A stretch of DNA of 64,000 nucleotides from Chara braunii (GCA_003427395.1 BFEA01000282.1:122259-186258), one strand, 5' to 3'; positions 11,361 to 22,120 are shown, counted from the first letter of the stretch. The notes: generated from the letters alone by a model not told the origin. A program made the numbers and translations.

Positions 11361-11747
11361 CACGGGGAGGGAGAAAGGAGAGAGAGGGGAAATCCGTTTT
11401 TTGCTAATAACTTTTGATCCGCTGGGCGGAATTTGGCAAAAAAAGATTTGTTGGAAAGCTTTTTCGAAGGCGCTTTCAACGAGATATGGCGCAACGTCAG
11501 CCGCAGCCTGCAGAAATAGCGCCCGTCAAAAAAACCGAGCGCGCACGGTTTTGGAGCTGGCAAAACAACATTGCGATCTTTGAACGATTGTAGCTCCTAA
11601 ACTAGCACACCGAATTTAACAATATATGGCTCGATCAAAGCGGCTCATCGAGAGCTTTCCAACAAGCTAAAGATGAAAAAATTATGACACCAGATGCAAA
11701 AGTTATAATTAAAAATGTGCACCGGTGTCATAATAAAAAAAAATGGC

Positions 11748-11750
<3 letters not shown>

Positions 11751-11795
<45 letters not shown>
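11751..11795. repeat. poly(T) tract, 45 nt
   Basis: Uninterrupted T run within the chromovirus leader. On the element strand it is poly(A), 60-110 nt downstream of the primer-binding site. Confidence 0.9.
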
Positions 11796-11798
<3 letters not shown>

Positions 11799-11858
11799 CA
11801 AACTACGTGTGAAATGATGAAGGGGGTGGATGGGGGAGGGGAGCAGGGAGAAACGCCT

Positions 11859-11870
11859 GCTCTGATACCA
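11859..11870 (-). other. primer-binding site, initiator-Met tRNA type
   Basis: On the minus strand this reads TGGTATCAGAGC, the classic plant retrotransposon primer site complementary to the 3' end of initiator Met tRNA. It sits one base inside the 5' LTR end at 11872. It fixes the element's orientation. Confidence 0.95.
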
Positions 11871-11871
11871 G

Positions 11872-12222
11872 TGTGCCGGACCCGCAGGGATGGCGGTCCG
11901 ACAGGATGGAGAAGAAGGGTGGACGAAGGAGGAGGTAAAAATGGAGCTGGAAGGGACAACGCAGCTCCGACGCAGACTCCACACGCACGTACTCCAAGAT
12001 CTGCAAAAGTGAAGAATGACAAAAAACAGACAACTGCTGGGGTATAACCCCAGCGGACTGACTGACTGGACTGGACTGGCCTGATACCGACAGTGGTACC
12101 GAGCAGGACCAGAACAACACACGGCCTGTGGGGTCAGGCCACGGCCTGGTCTCACAGGCCGAACTGGGCAAATAGCCAAATAGGCCGTGGCTGTAGGCCA
12201 GGGCAGATGAAGGCCCGCTGCA
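11872..12222 (-). repeat. 5' LTR of chromovirus (351 bp)
   Basis: Direct repeat of 1993-2343, same length and same TG...CA ends. Most differences between the two copies are transitions (A/G or C/T), by eye about 15 of 18. The element's promoter should lie here, but I cannot point to a convincing TATA box. Confidence 0.95.
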
Positions 12223-12227
12223 GCTAT
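12223..12227. other. target site duplication GCTAT (right copy)
   Basis: Matches 1988-1992 exactly. It directly follows the terminal CA of the 5' LTR. Confidence 0.93.
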
Positions 12228-13660
12228 GGACCGCAGCGAGGTGGAGAAGCATATGGGATCAGTGTCGGCTATCAGGCGTGGGGAATGTCACGTGGAGGGC
12301 AGTGGCAACAACCATCGCAAGACGTAGGGGCCAGGGAGAAGGAGAGTTGTCTGCGGGGGGAGCAGCGTCCTCTGCACGTACATCGTACGTTGCTGGCGCT
12401 ACACCGAACATACATGCGGGGGTGGATGGAGGCACGTCCACAAACTATTATTCAAGACCGCCTGCTGCGAACATGGTTGGAGGTCTGTCGCAGTCCATGC
12501 CTTAAGATGCTGCATTTAGCAGTCATGATGGTCGTCGTTTGCATGTGCACGATTCTGAAATCAGTGTCCCAGAGCCTTCTCAAGTGGTTGCCAACCTCGA
12601 CGAGGATATGGACAAGCACAACGCTGGAATGGGCGACACGTAGGCTGGTGCATCTGCCGACATAGCTGGTACGCAAAGCACGGGTAATGTCACAGTGAAC
12701 CTCACCGATGATGGCAAAATGGATGACGCGGCGGGTGGACATGTGAGGAAGAAGGGCAAAAGGGCAGGGGGGGGAGGGCGTGGCGGAGATAATGCGGGGA
12801 AGGCCAAAGTCCGAGGTCCTGATTGGTCTTCAACTGAGAGCATCGCACTGCTCAAACTGCTTTTTGAAGAAGACTATATGCAGCAGAAGAGAGAAGGTAG
12901 GCAACAGATGAGAAGCAGAAAGGGCAAATACGACTGGATTGTGAAGAAGCTTGTTGAGAAAGGATTTGCTGAGCACACCGTGGACGAATGTGAGAGGAAG
13001 TACTACGAGCTCCTTGACGGCACGAAGATGATTCGTGACTTTGGAAAGAAGTCTGGCGCGCCCTCTTACTGGACAACGTCACGGGATGTGAGAAAGGCGG
13101 CAAGACTTACGCTGACATTCGAACGTAAGTTCTATGAAGCACTGCAATGGACGCTTGCGAAAGCAGATGGTCACTGTGATGGGCTGATGCAGAGTGTGAA
13201 TCTGGAAGGAGGGTCGTCGAGCACAAACATGGATGACGAAGACATGGGCGGTGGGGAGGACACATGTGGTGCTCGCCGGAAAGCAGACAACGACAGTGGT
13301 GACGCAGCGAAATTCGCTCGAAGTGGTGAGGGTAGAGGGCACCTTAGACGTCGGAGAGTTTTGTGGAGGGAGGGAGGGGAGACCAATTCGCAGATGTCGC
13401 CCACGCTCTCATTGATGCCACCGACAAACAGACCGATAAGTTGTCTGGCAGTTTTGTGGACGCCATGGATGGAATCAACAAGATTATGGCAGATGGGAAC
13501 AGGACGCTATTGCAGTGTTTTGCGATGTTGTCTGGTTCGTTGGCGGGACAGCCCGCTATTGCAGTGTTTTGCGATGTTGTCTGGTTCGTTGGTGGGACAG
13601 CCCGCGCCTGCTCCCGCAACGACACACAGGGGCGGGGAGGGGGGTGGTCGAAGACAACAT
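12228..13660 (+). pseudogene. trihelix / Myb-SANT-like DNA-binding protein relic (3' part)
   Basis: The frame that is open from 12695 carries a trihelix-type domain beginning GPDWSSTESIALLKLLFEED, with a Trp at the start of helix 1, a basic KGKYDWIVKKLVEKG segment, and ERKYYELLDGTKMIRDF followed by PSYWTTSRDVRK. Such domains bind GT-type promoter motifs in plant nuclei. Upstream in the same frame are TAA 12503-12505 and TAG 12641-12643, both one C-to-T change from Gln. A frame change near 12340 links to the Gly/Gln-rich stretch that joins the 5' part at 1992. Downstream, a frame change near 13350 and a 49-bp tandem duplication scramble the C-terminal helix (FVDAMDGINKIMADGN). A transposon-borne Myb-like gene (Harbinger type) is an alternative, but I see no transposase. 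Confidence 0.75.
13507..13604 (+). repeat. 49-bp tandem duplication in trihelix relic
   Basis: Copies 13507-13555 and 13556-13604 differ by about two bases. Because 49 is not a multiple of 3, the duplication shifts the reading frame of the C-terminal region (LLQCFAMLSGSLAGQP appears twice, in two frames). Confidence 0.9.
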
Positions 13661-13980
13661 GACAAACATAAAGTTATTCCGAACAGATTTGCACCTTCTT
13701 TTTTGCCTGTTTGTCGGCTTGCACCGTGAATGATGCGGTGCGAATTTATTTTTATGTTATTTTTTTCGTTTTTTTTTTTTTTCGCTATAGGGGTCCTCTC
13801 TGTCTGACAACTGTCCACCCGCATGTGTCGTGCATGATGGCGTTGTTGCAGGTCTGTGATAGAGGGGGCAGAACCACGTGTGCTCATGCCTGGCTATGTG
13901 CTCAATTTCTGTGGAGGTGGTGAACGATTTCGGCGGGCCTGTTTTTTTATACCAGGTGCGAGCACGGTCTGTAGTGTATA

Positions 13981-13989
13981 TACATATAT

Positions 13990-14036
<47 letters not shown>

Positions 14037-14045
14037 TATAGATAT

Positions 14046-14130
<85 letters not shown>
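13981..14130. repeat. (TAGA)n / (GA)n compound microsatellite
   Basis: TATATA, then about 90 bp of TAGA/GATA units, then about 45 bp of GA. The minus-strand open frames across it are repeat artefacts. The rest of 13680-14245 holds no recognisable gene. Confidence 0.95.
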
Positions 14131-14133
<3 letters not shown>

Positions 14134-14696
14134 AAGTGCGTACAATCTTCAACGGAATCTTCGTCAGGCGTGTGGTGGTGGTGAAGGAGGTGCTGAGCAG
14201 ACGGGATTGGGTGCATCCGCCCGAACTGGTGTTCATCGATGAAGTTGTCGGCGCGAATACCCTTACAAGGGTATCTGCCCTGGTTTTTGCAAGTGACAGA
14301 AGGGCCGTTGGTTCAGGCCTTGTGAATGTTCAATTGGTTACCTGCGTATGGGCCAGGGTTATCTAAGTAGATAGGGTGGGTGGGCGCGCAGTTTTAAGGC
14401 GCGCGTGTGATTTTACCCTTTCTATTTGTTTATTGTAAATGTCGGCATATATGTCCGCTTTGATCTTGCCTCGTTGATTAGACTAAGGATTGATAGGTCC
14501 GCCCTCGCTTGTCGTGCTTGACAGACGACAGGTCTGGTATGTAGGATGGTACGTGCGACGGCCATGACACAGTTAGGGAGGCCGGCATGAATACCTAGCG
14601 GCCACACACCTGCTTGTAGGAGGAGGTGAGGCCCCAGGCATTCCCTCCGCATTAAGCACTGGGCCGCACCACCTTATATGGGATTCAGCGCCTATT

Positions 14697-14704
14697 GTTT
14701 CCAG
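14697..14704. other. 8-bp target duplication of hAT insertion (left)
   Basis: GTTTCCAG, repeated at 16648-16655. The matching place in the other LTR (about 36231-36238) has a single TAGTTCCAG and no insertion. Confidence 0.92.
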
Positions 14705-14778
14705 CAGGGTTGTCGGCCCTCGGGCCCGGGGCCCCGGCGGGGGTCCCGGGGGTCAGGTGTCGGCACACCCGGCCCCGG

Positions 14779-14817
<39 letters not shown>

Positions 14818-14939
14818 GAAAAAATAAATAAAAAATACCGGGGGGTGCGCATCGACGCCGCACATCCCCTGACAATTTCTGTTTTTTTCAGAAATCAGGG
14901 GTCCTGCCCCCCCCCCGCCCGGGGTGGCTGCCACCTGTG

Positions 14940-15100
14940 GAGGGGGTCGGGTTTACGGGGGGGCAGGGGTCGGCGGGTCGGATGTCGGGGGTGCGGGGGA
15001 CGGTGGTCGGGGTTGAGGGGCTCGGCTAGGGTCGGGGGTGCGGGGGTGGGCGGGGGTCGGGTGTCGGGGGTGCGGAGGTTGGGGGAGTGGGGTTGGCGGG
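14940..15100 (+). repeat. G-rich block of GGGGGTCGG/GTGCGGGGG units
   Basis: Dense runs of three to seven G separated by one to five bases, able in principle to form G-quadruplexes. A similar block lies at 16250-16630 near the other end of the hAT element. Confidence 0.8.
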
Positions 15101-15370
15101 GGAGTAAAAGAAATAGCTCCTTAATTTTTTTTTCAAAACCCATGGGGGCTATTTGAGCCCTTGCACATAACTAGCAAGGGCTACATCACCGTGAACGAGA
15201 TAGTGCTCATGACAGAGTCATGGCAGGCCAAGTATATATCCTGTTGATTCACATTAAGGTCCTCGTTCCGGGAGTTATGGGACCACTGAGCACGCGAGTT
15301 TCTGGGCAGTGGAAGGCCAACTCACCACGTGCTTTCCACGGCTTCCCTCCACTTAGTAAACAAAAGAATG

Positions 15371-15856
15371 AGAGGAATGAATCTTCTCCTAGAACATGGA
15401 ACCATACGTCGCCAGATGTTTTGTCTTCTGTGCAAGTGGTGACAAGTGGAGTAGGGCCACTAAAAAAGAAAAAAAGAAAAAAAAAAAAAAACAGAGGAAT
15501 GAATCTTCTGCTACAACATGGATTCATACGCTGCCTTATGTTTTGTCTTCTGTGCAAGTAGTGACGAGGCCATTAGTTCCACTGCTCTTAGAGTAGTAGG
15601 AAAACGAAACAAAAAAATGAGAGGAATGAATCTTCTGCTAGAACATGGAACCATACGTCGCCATATGTTTTGTCTTCTGTGCAAGTGGTGCCGAGTGGAG
15701 TAGGGCCACTAAAAAAAAAAAAAAAAAAAAACACAGAGGAATGAATCTTCTGCTACAACATGGACTCATACGCTGCCATATGTTTTGTCTTCTGTGCAAG
15801 TAGTGACGGGTGGAGCAAGGCCCTTAGGGCCACTAATCGTACGAAAACGAAACAAA
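15371..15856 (+). repeat. four ~120-bp tandem units in alternating A-B-A-B order
   Basis: Each unit begins AGGAATGAATCTTCT and contains TGTTTTGTCTTCTGTGCAAGT. Units 1 and 3 share GAACATGGAACCATACGTCGC. Units 2 and 4 share CAACATGGA.TCATACGCTGC. The array is therefore two copies of a roughly 242-bp dimer. A-rich tails separate the units. Confidence 0.88.
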
Positions 15857-16249
15857 AGAAAAACTGAAGTAAGTAGTTGTAACCTGTAACCGATAACTGC
15901 TGAAAGCAGACCTGACTTCGGATCCAGAACATATATTGCTGGCTTGCTGCACGAAACTTGCTGAACGTCTCCGAACGTCTCTGTCGGGACCTTTGCAGAT
16001 CTACTGGGGTCCTTTCGGGAAAAGCATAATTTAACAAGGAATTCGTATGCTCAACTTTTTTCCTGTGCCCTTCGATATTTTAGAAGGGAGGGGTGCCATT
16101 GGACCTCTGCCCCCCCTTCTCAATTTTTTTTTACTTCACTTACTGGGGCTGTTGGGGTGGTATATGGTGTATTGGGGTTTGCTATGGGGGTGTTGGTGAT
16201 ATAATTAGGGGTTCTGGACCCCAAAAAAAAAAAAAAATGGCGGTGTTTG

Positions 16250-16630
16250 GGGTTCGGCGGGGTTCGGGGGTCGGGGGCCGGGGGTCGGTGGGGGTCGGGA
16301 GGGTCCGGGGACCGGGGGTGCGGGGCCCGGGTGCCGGGGCCGGGAGGGTGCGGGGACCAGGGATCCAGGCCAGGGTCGGCTAATACCCAAGGCATCAAAG
16401 AAGGTCCAAGAATTCAACCGAAATCAAATGACTGAATGAATACAAGCAGGGGGTCCCGGGGCCAGAGCTGGGGTGCTGGGTGCCGGGGCCGGGGTCCCGC
16501 GGGGGTGCCGGGGGTCGGGCGGGCGCGGGGGTCTTCAGCGGGGTCCGGGGGTCGGCGCCCCCGCGGGAGGGGGTCCGGGGGTGAAATCCAGGCCCCGGCT
16601 TTGCCCCCGGGGGTCCCCGGCCCGGGGGTC
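16250..16630 (+). repeat. G-rich block near right end of hAT element
   Basis: GGGG(T/C)CGGGGG-type units, interrupted at 16380-16440 by ordinary sequence. Its mirrored position to 14940-15100 suggests subterminal repeats, which hAT transposases often bind. Confidence 0.75.
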
Positions 16631-16647
16631 CCCGGGTGACAACCCTG

Positions 16648-16655
16648 GTTTCCAG
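16648..16655. other. 8-bp target duplication of hAT insertion (right)
   Basis: GTTTCCAG, identical to 14697-14704. Sequence after it (GCTTGGGCTTAGCCC) aligns directly with 36239 onward in the other LTR. Confidence 0.92.
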
Positions 16656-19600
16656 GCTTGGGCTTAGCCCTATAGGTTACGAAATTGGACTGTTATAGCG
16701 AAGGTGCGAGGATCGAGGCCAGCACGCAGTGGCGAGGAGCAGCGGAGCAGCATGGAGAGAGCCGAGGGGTTGAGGGCCCGTCGGGGCTATCCCCCTCAGG
16801 TTTTTGCTAATAGACGCGGTGACGGGCTTGACCCACGGGACTGGCAAGGTACCAGCTGCCCCCTGTTTTCCTAATTATCTGTCTTTGAAAAGTTTTCTTT
16901 TTTTTATTTTTTATTACTATTATTCCACCCCTTTCGGGGCCTGGCTTACAAACCGCGGTCGGGACCAGGAAAAGGGGAAGGGTGTCAGTGGGCGAAACCC
17001 GGGGTTACCTGAGCGCAAAGCCCACTCTTCACCGGTAGGCCCGGCGCAAAGGCCGTCTGGCTCTGGCGGTGCCGCGGGGCACTGCCCCGGCTGAGTCCTT
17101 TGGGACATCCATTAAAATTGGAACGATACAGAGGAGGTTGGCATGACCCCTGCGCAAGGATGACACGCATAAATCAAGGAGAGGGTCCGACGGGGCAGGC
17201 ACTTTGTTCTGTTTAGCATTCGAAAACTTGTCGGACCATGTAGCGTTGAATGGATAGCGGGTTGATGAGCGCTAGCGCAGCAAGCCGAGGCAGAACGAAC
17301 GACGGGCGCTAGGCTGGTGAACGGAGGGGTTGAGTGCCAAGCAGCGGAGTGACGGACGGCAACTGGTGGAACAAAGAGACTGAACCCAGGCGCGGAATAG
17401 AGCCGGGTGCATGAGGGGTAAATGAGTGGGGGGATGAAAGAACCAGGGCGCAACCTTGCCCAGGTGCATTCGGCGGAAAGGGTGGCAGGGCGAGGTGAAA
17501 ACGAGCAATGGTGAAAGGGCCGACGGAGTGGGGAAGGCGAAGACGATGAGCCAGGGCGTGGATTCACGTCAGAGGCATTTGGAGGTGAGTAAATGAATTC
17601 GGACGACTTACCACGCCGGATACATTCGGGGAGAAACAACTATGGAGAGAGTGAAGGTCGTGTAAATTACCAGTTCTCTGATGAAATCAGGCGGGGAGAA
17701 AAGTAAGTACTAGGGAGTTTTCGAGGTGGGCGACTCGAAATATGAAGTTAGTTTTAGACCAAAGTTAGTAAAATAGAAGATAGGGAGGAAAGTGACTGCG
17801 CGAATATGCCTGGGAGAAACGACGACGGGGGAGGATGAGCATATCTCCCCTGATCCTTAGTAGTTTTGAGCGTGGGAGGGTTCGAGTTTGAGGTTTCTCG
17901 GCTTGGCGACATCGCTTGAAGTCCAAATTAGTATACGGTTAGTAGGGAAGAAGTTAGTATGAAGAGGGAGTGTCGGGAGAGAGAGGGGTGATGGAGGCAA
18001 AGGCTCGTAGTGCAAACGAAGCGAACAGAGACTCGAGTTCGGGGTTTGTATGTTTGCAAGACCCGATAGTGGCATCAGGTTTTGGGCTTGAGTAGTGAGC
18101 CAGCCTACACTGGTAGAGGGACGTGAGACTAGGCGAAAGGCTGCGGACGTCTGGTTGTGTATACACTTGTGAAGTAGGCGTGTTTCCCGATTCTTTGCAG
18201 GGAGGTTCGCTTCGGTTTGTTTGTCCGACTAAGAAAGAAAGGGAGAGTGGCTTTATCTCAGTGAGGGTCTGGGGTCACGCTGCCGCGGGCACGGCCAACC
18301 ACGGTCGGGTTTGCTCCTTGGGTCTGCCTGACCAAGCAAGCGGCTCGATTCGAGTATGGGCGTCCTAGACTGTGTAACGGTGGTTTAGTTGGGAGATGAG
18401 CGGCAGTGCGGCTTGGGGGTGGGGCTGGTCAGCATCTGCAACGAAGGGACGTGTGGGTCGATGCCCGCGCACACTCAACTCACGTTACGATAAGGGAGAC
18501 TGTTGCTGAGTGACAGTACACAGGTTGCTGCAAGCTGCTTAGTATTGACTATCAGGCTACCTGACTATGCACAGACTGTTACAGGTGCTCAAAGCACCAT
18601 CGTCAAAAAGGTAGATGTGCCACAGTTGATTGAGCATTGTTGATGACGCTATGCATCGTTGTTACGCTTAATCAAGGCTAACGGTGCGCACTGCGGATCA
18701 AGGTACGGTAGTATGTGGGTTTGAATACCGTAGTCATACAATTCGGCCAGCATGCTGCTGTATCTACTGTGTGGACGCAGCGAGCAAGTCGTGAAAGTTG
18801 TGGTGGGCTGTGTGGGTCAGCTTGCGCCTCACTAACTAGAGGGAGAGTCCGTTGGCAACCTGTAGAAGCCGGCTGGAGGAGACTTACCTACTGGCAGTGC
18901 GTTGCTTATGAGATCGAAAGAGGGGGGGGGTGGCTAACGGGTGTTGAAGTCCGCCTGGGTGGTTGGAGGCAATTTGTATGGGGCTGCGTGTTATAACCGG
19001 TGGTGTACGCCATGACTGCAAAAGCTCCCACGCGTTACTGATACGCCGCTGCAGTGTTCACCAGGGTCTGCTGTGCTATTGCTGGTACGACTGTGCATAC
19101 CGTTGTATGTTCGCTAAGTTGTTGTGTGCCTTGCTGCTCAGATTGCGTTCTGGCCACAACACCTACCAAGGAAGACTGCTGACTACGGTTGACCGTTGTT
19201 AACCACTACAGGCTGCAAGAGACTGTTGCTACTGTATTGACTGTACACAGGTTATGGCCAGCTGCTGGCAGATGCATATTGCTGTTGTCTGCTGTTGGCT
19301 GTTGCATGCTACCGCATACTACTGCTAGCTATTGTCAACTGTTATAGCTGGCTGTGTAGCAGCAGTTGGGCTAAGGGAGTTGCGGGCGAGTGGCTGAGCT
19401 TGCGGAAGGGAGGGGGTATCGCCGTGATTTGGGAATTCATTAGGAGGGTTGGATTTGACAGTTTAACTTCAAGTTGATCAAGCTGGTACACTCGGTCACC
19501 ATTGCGGGACCATCAGGCGACGCAAGGTATCAAGGCCCTCTCACGCGAGTCTGAGTGCACCCCTCTTGGATCTGAGAGTCTCAAATTTATCTCCTTCTGC

Positions 19601-20018
19601 CATTCTTACTCTAAGTATGGTCCATTGGTTCTGAGAGGAAGGCGGCAGGCGGGATTGCAACCCATAATCTGTGCCAAGGCCTCTGTGGGAGGTTTGCCCC
19701 AACGATTGCGGGAGCTCTGCCGGAACTCAGGAGGAGTTATGGAGGCAGGGAAGTCAGAGGTAATCATTGTTTTCCCTTATAAACCCAGTATAACCCCTAT
19801 CTATACATCTCCCTATGTATTGGTTGAATGTATTGCGTGCATCCCTACTTTGACTTTTGGGTTGACCTTCAGGATATAAATTAGACTAAGTAAAGGAATG
19901 CATGTACAAAAGTAGTTTCAGTTTTTGTTTGTCTGAAAGCAGATTATCACATGGGGTTGCATCAGGGGGAAGGTTGGGAGGAAGGCAGTTTGCTTGTGTC
20001 TGATTAGGTCTTATATTG

Positions 20019-20835
20019 TCAGACATTATTTCGAAGATGAATGGCCTGACTGCCGTGTTTTGTTCTGTTTTCTTAAGGGCCAAGCATTGTTTCTAAGACG
20101 AATGGCTTGGTTGGTGTGTTTATTTAATTGCGCCAGACATTGTTTCTAAGATGAATGGTCTGGCTACTTATATTGTGGGGTATTGATTGCTTGAATTTTA
20201 AGGGCGAGACATTGTTTCTTAGACGAATGGTCTGGTCGCTGTTTATTTAGGGTGGTTTCTGAACACTCTCTGGGTTTTGACCCAGGGTACTCTGCCTTTT
20301 TTTGGTACTGAGAGAAAAAAAATTGAGCATTGTTTCTAAGATGAATGACTCAACTTTTTTTCTGATTGTTTTGTTCTGAGGGGAGGTTCAGGCGTAAGGA
20401 CTAGGCATTGTTTTTAAGATGAATAGTCTAAGTCTGAGGCCACATGACTATAATGAGAACCAAGGAATATGATTCTCTATAATGCTATATACATTTATAT
20501 GAGAACAAGGCTAGCCAGACATTGTTTCTAAGACGAATGGTCTGACAATAGCCTTATTACAAGAGAAGAGAGTATAATTAAGAGTTATAACTGAAGGTAA
20601 CTTGGGCAGGCTGAGCATTGTTTCTAAGACAAATGACTCATCCCTACGCTCACTTTCGAAGATTAAGTTCAGAAAAGTATATATAACTTGACTATTTAAA
20701 CAGTTCAGGGAGACTAAGCATTGTTTCTAAGACGAATGGCTTAGTCATATGCCCAATGAAGAGAAAAGTAGTTGTGCAACATGTTTGTCTATAACCAAGG
20801 CAAAAAGTTGGCATTCTTTCTAAGACGAATGACCA
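20019..20835 (+). repeat. array of ten hairpins with conserved loop, 5' LTR
   Basis: Ten copies of the core CATT-GTTTCTAAGACG-AATG, each framed by a different pair of complementary arms. Examples: CCAAGC/GCTTGG, GCCAGAC/GTCTGGC, TTGAG/CTCAA, GACTAAGC/GCTTAGTC, TTGG/CCAA. The core is nearly constant, CATT pairs with AATG, and the outer arms change sequence while still pairing. Spacing is irregular (about 50-120 bp), so this is neither a simple satellite nor a CRISPR array. Copies are near 20020, 20080, 20133, 20206, 20322, 20400, 20516, 20613, 20714 and 20808. Confidence 0.9.
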
Positions 20836-21139
20836 ATCTCAATGCCCTACGTAAGCAGGGTATAAGGGGTTAAATCATTGAAAGACTATGAAGTATTGTT
20901 TGCTAAAGATAAATTGGGTTGGTGAGAGTACTTACCCTTGTGGTTTAGCTTGCATGTGGCCGAATGACACCACTACTTAGTATGAGTGTCAGTTTGACAG
21001 GTAGTTGTTATAGAAACTCGCCACGTGCTAGAGTCATAGCAGTTAGTTGCAGTTTCTGCACTTTCTGTGATAGTTTTTTTACTTAGATCATTTTTTTGCA
21101 TTATTTGAGGTCATTTATTGTACTTGGGCTTGTATAAAT

Positions 21140-21500
21140 CTTGGTAAGCCACTTTTCCTACGGGGAGCGCTGCCGAAATTTCTGCAAATTCAAGGAATTA
21201 GTCACATTTTGGTTTTCCAAAGGTCAAACTTGGCTGCACTTAGTAAAAATCTGGGAACTCTCCTTTCCTAAAGGGAGTGCTGCCCAAAGTTTTGCTAATT
21301 CAGGGAGTTAGACAAAATTTGAACTTTTGACAGTCAAAGACTGTTTTTGTTTTCATGTTTGGACTGATATAAATTCTGAAAAGACACTTTTCCTACAGGA
21401 AGCGCTGCCGAAATTATCTTAATTTAGAGGAGTTAGATTATATGTTGAGAGGTGGCAGTTTTGACAATCCACTCTGTATAGAGGAGATTCTGCCAAAGGT
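21140..21500 (+). repeat. four degenerate ~110-bp units, 5' LTR
   Basis: Units share (A)CTTTTCCTACGGGGAGCGCTGCCGAAATT-like openings, here split by mutations, followed by A+T-rich sequence and a GGAGTTAGA-like end. Occurrences are near 21150, 21258, 21385 and 21465. The same set occurs in the 3' LTR at about 40565-40930. Confidence 0.75.
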
Positions 21501-22109
21501 CTACCTTTTTCTCTAGCACTTGCTTAGAGGTAGACGCAGACCTAGTTAAATAAGATGATTTGAGTAAGACCATGATGTGGAGATCATTCCCCATATGACT
21601 CATAGGGTTAGCCTTGGGCGTTGACCTGTCTTATGTTACAGACCAGCTTGATCGATTTGATTCAGGACTTGGACTAGATTCAACTTGATCCCTTGAGGAC
21701 CACCTTCTGTTATCACTGATAACAAGTCGGTTGCCGATTCGTTGACTTACGACTCAATTCGAATTCACCCTCAATACTAAACCTAAAAGGCTTTAGCCCT
21801 GGTTATTTTTATTGTTTATTAAGGTTTCACCCGGACTTTTATTGAATGACCATTTAACAAAGGTGTTGAGTATTTAATTATGGCTGGTTGGACAGGAGGC
21901 TGGGGTTTGCATGGTTAAAACAAGGGGGTATGAGTATAGATAGTGGTTGGGGTTGACTCCGTGTAGTGCATGGGTTCTTGTTTGACTCTTTGATGTGATT
22001 GCATGTATGTTTTGTGATTCGGATTTTGGATTTGACTGCGTGCGTATACATATGGTTGTGAGGAGTCCCACTGTGACTGTGAGAAGTGATCGTCACGTAT
22101 TTACCCCCC

Positions 22110-22120
22110 TATATATATGT
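22110..22120 (+). promoter_or_regulatory. TATA-like box near end of 5' LTR
   Basis: CTATATATATG in a locally mixed context, about 130 bp before the LTR end. It is conserved at 41544-41554 in the other LTR. It could direct transcription of the element if the R region starts about 30 bp later. No transcript evidence is available. Confidence 0.35.

Larger units (their letters stand above)
9787..11858 (-). other. chromovirus 5' leader (between primer site and gag)
   Basis: About 2 kb without a credible gene. From the gag end outward it holds degenerate TTTAGGG/CCCTAAA motifs (9995-10050), an AAAT-rich stretch (10120-10400), purine-rich low-complexity sequence (10600-11090), a run of six perfect hairpins (11109-11360) and a 45-nt poly(T) tract (11751-11795). 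Confidence 0.85.
1993..12222 (-). mobile_element. chromovirus-type Ty3/gypsy LTR retrotransposon
   Basis: A complete but decayed element of 10,230 bp, read on the minus strand. Structure in transcription order: 5' LTR (12222-11872), tRNA-iMet-like primer site (11870-11859), long leader with a hairpin cluster, gag (9786-7687), protease (7429-6500), RT, RNase H, integrase and C-terminal chromodomain (to 3305), a 3' untranslated part, and 3' LTR (2343-1993). A 5-bp target duplication GCTAT flanks it. The order PR-RT-RH-IN-chromodomain is diagnostic of plant-type chromoviruses. The coding region has four TAG stops, several frame changes and an RT deletion, so this copy cannot make its proteins. 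By hand count the LTRs differ at about 18 of 351 sites, mostly transitions. Confidence 0.96.
14705..16647. mobile_element. hAT-type non-autonomous DNA transposon (1943 bp)
   Basis: Terminal inverted repeats CAGGGTTGTC (14705-14714) and GACAACCCTG (16638-16647), flanked by the 8-bp duplication GTTTCCAG. CAGGG-type ends plus 8-bp duplications are the hallmark of hAT elements. No transposase frame is present, so it must have moved with help. The interior has a 37-nt poly(A) (14779-14815), G-rich blocks near both ends (14940-15100 and 16250-16630), and a dimeric tandem repeat (15371-15856). The 3' LTR of the same host element preserves the pre-insertion site, which proves the boundaries and shows the insertion came after the giant element integrated. 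Confidence 0.93.

Noticed and set aside
13757-14236. 159-codon minus-strand frame with Ser/Leu and Tyr/Leu repeats
   Set aside because: Created by the GATA/GA microsatellite.
14241-14250. Firm 5-bp target duplication for the giant element
   Set aside because: TTGTC matches on both sides only if the LTR lacks TG...CA ends, while the related terminus at 63299 argues for a TGTC start. Kept as an open alternative and not called as a feature.
17112-17639. 175-codon minus-strand frame in the giant LTR (also at 36713-37228)
   Set aside because: Conserved between LTRs only because the LTRs are recent copies; no domain and no evident start context. Could be revisited if other family copies keep it open.
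20019-20835. CRISPR-like array (regular repeats with unique spacers)
   Set aside because: Spacing is irregular, the repeats are palindromic with varying arms, and the context is a plant-type LTR.
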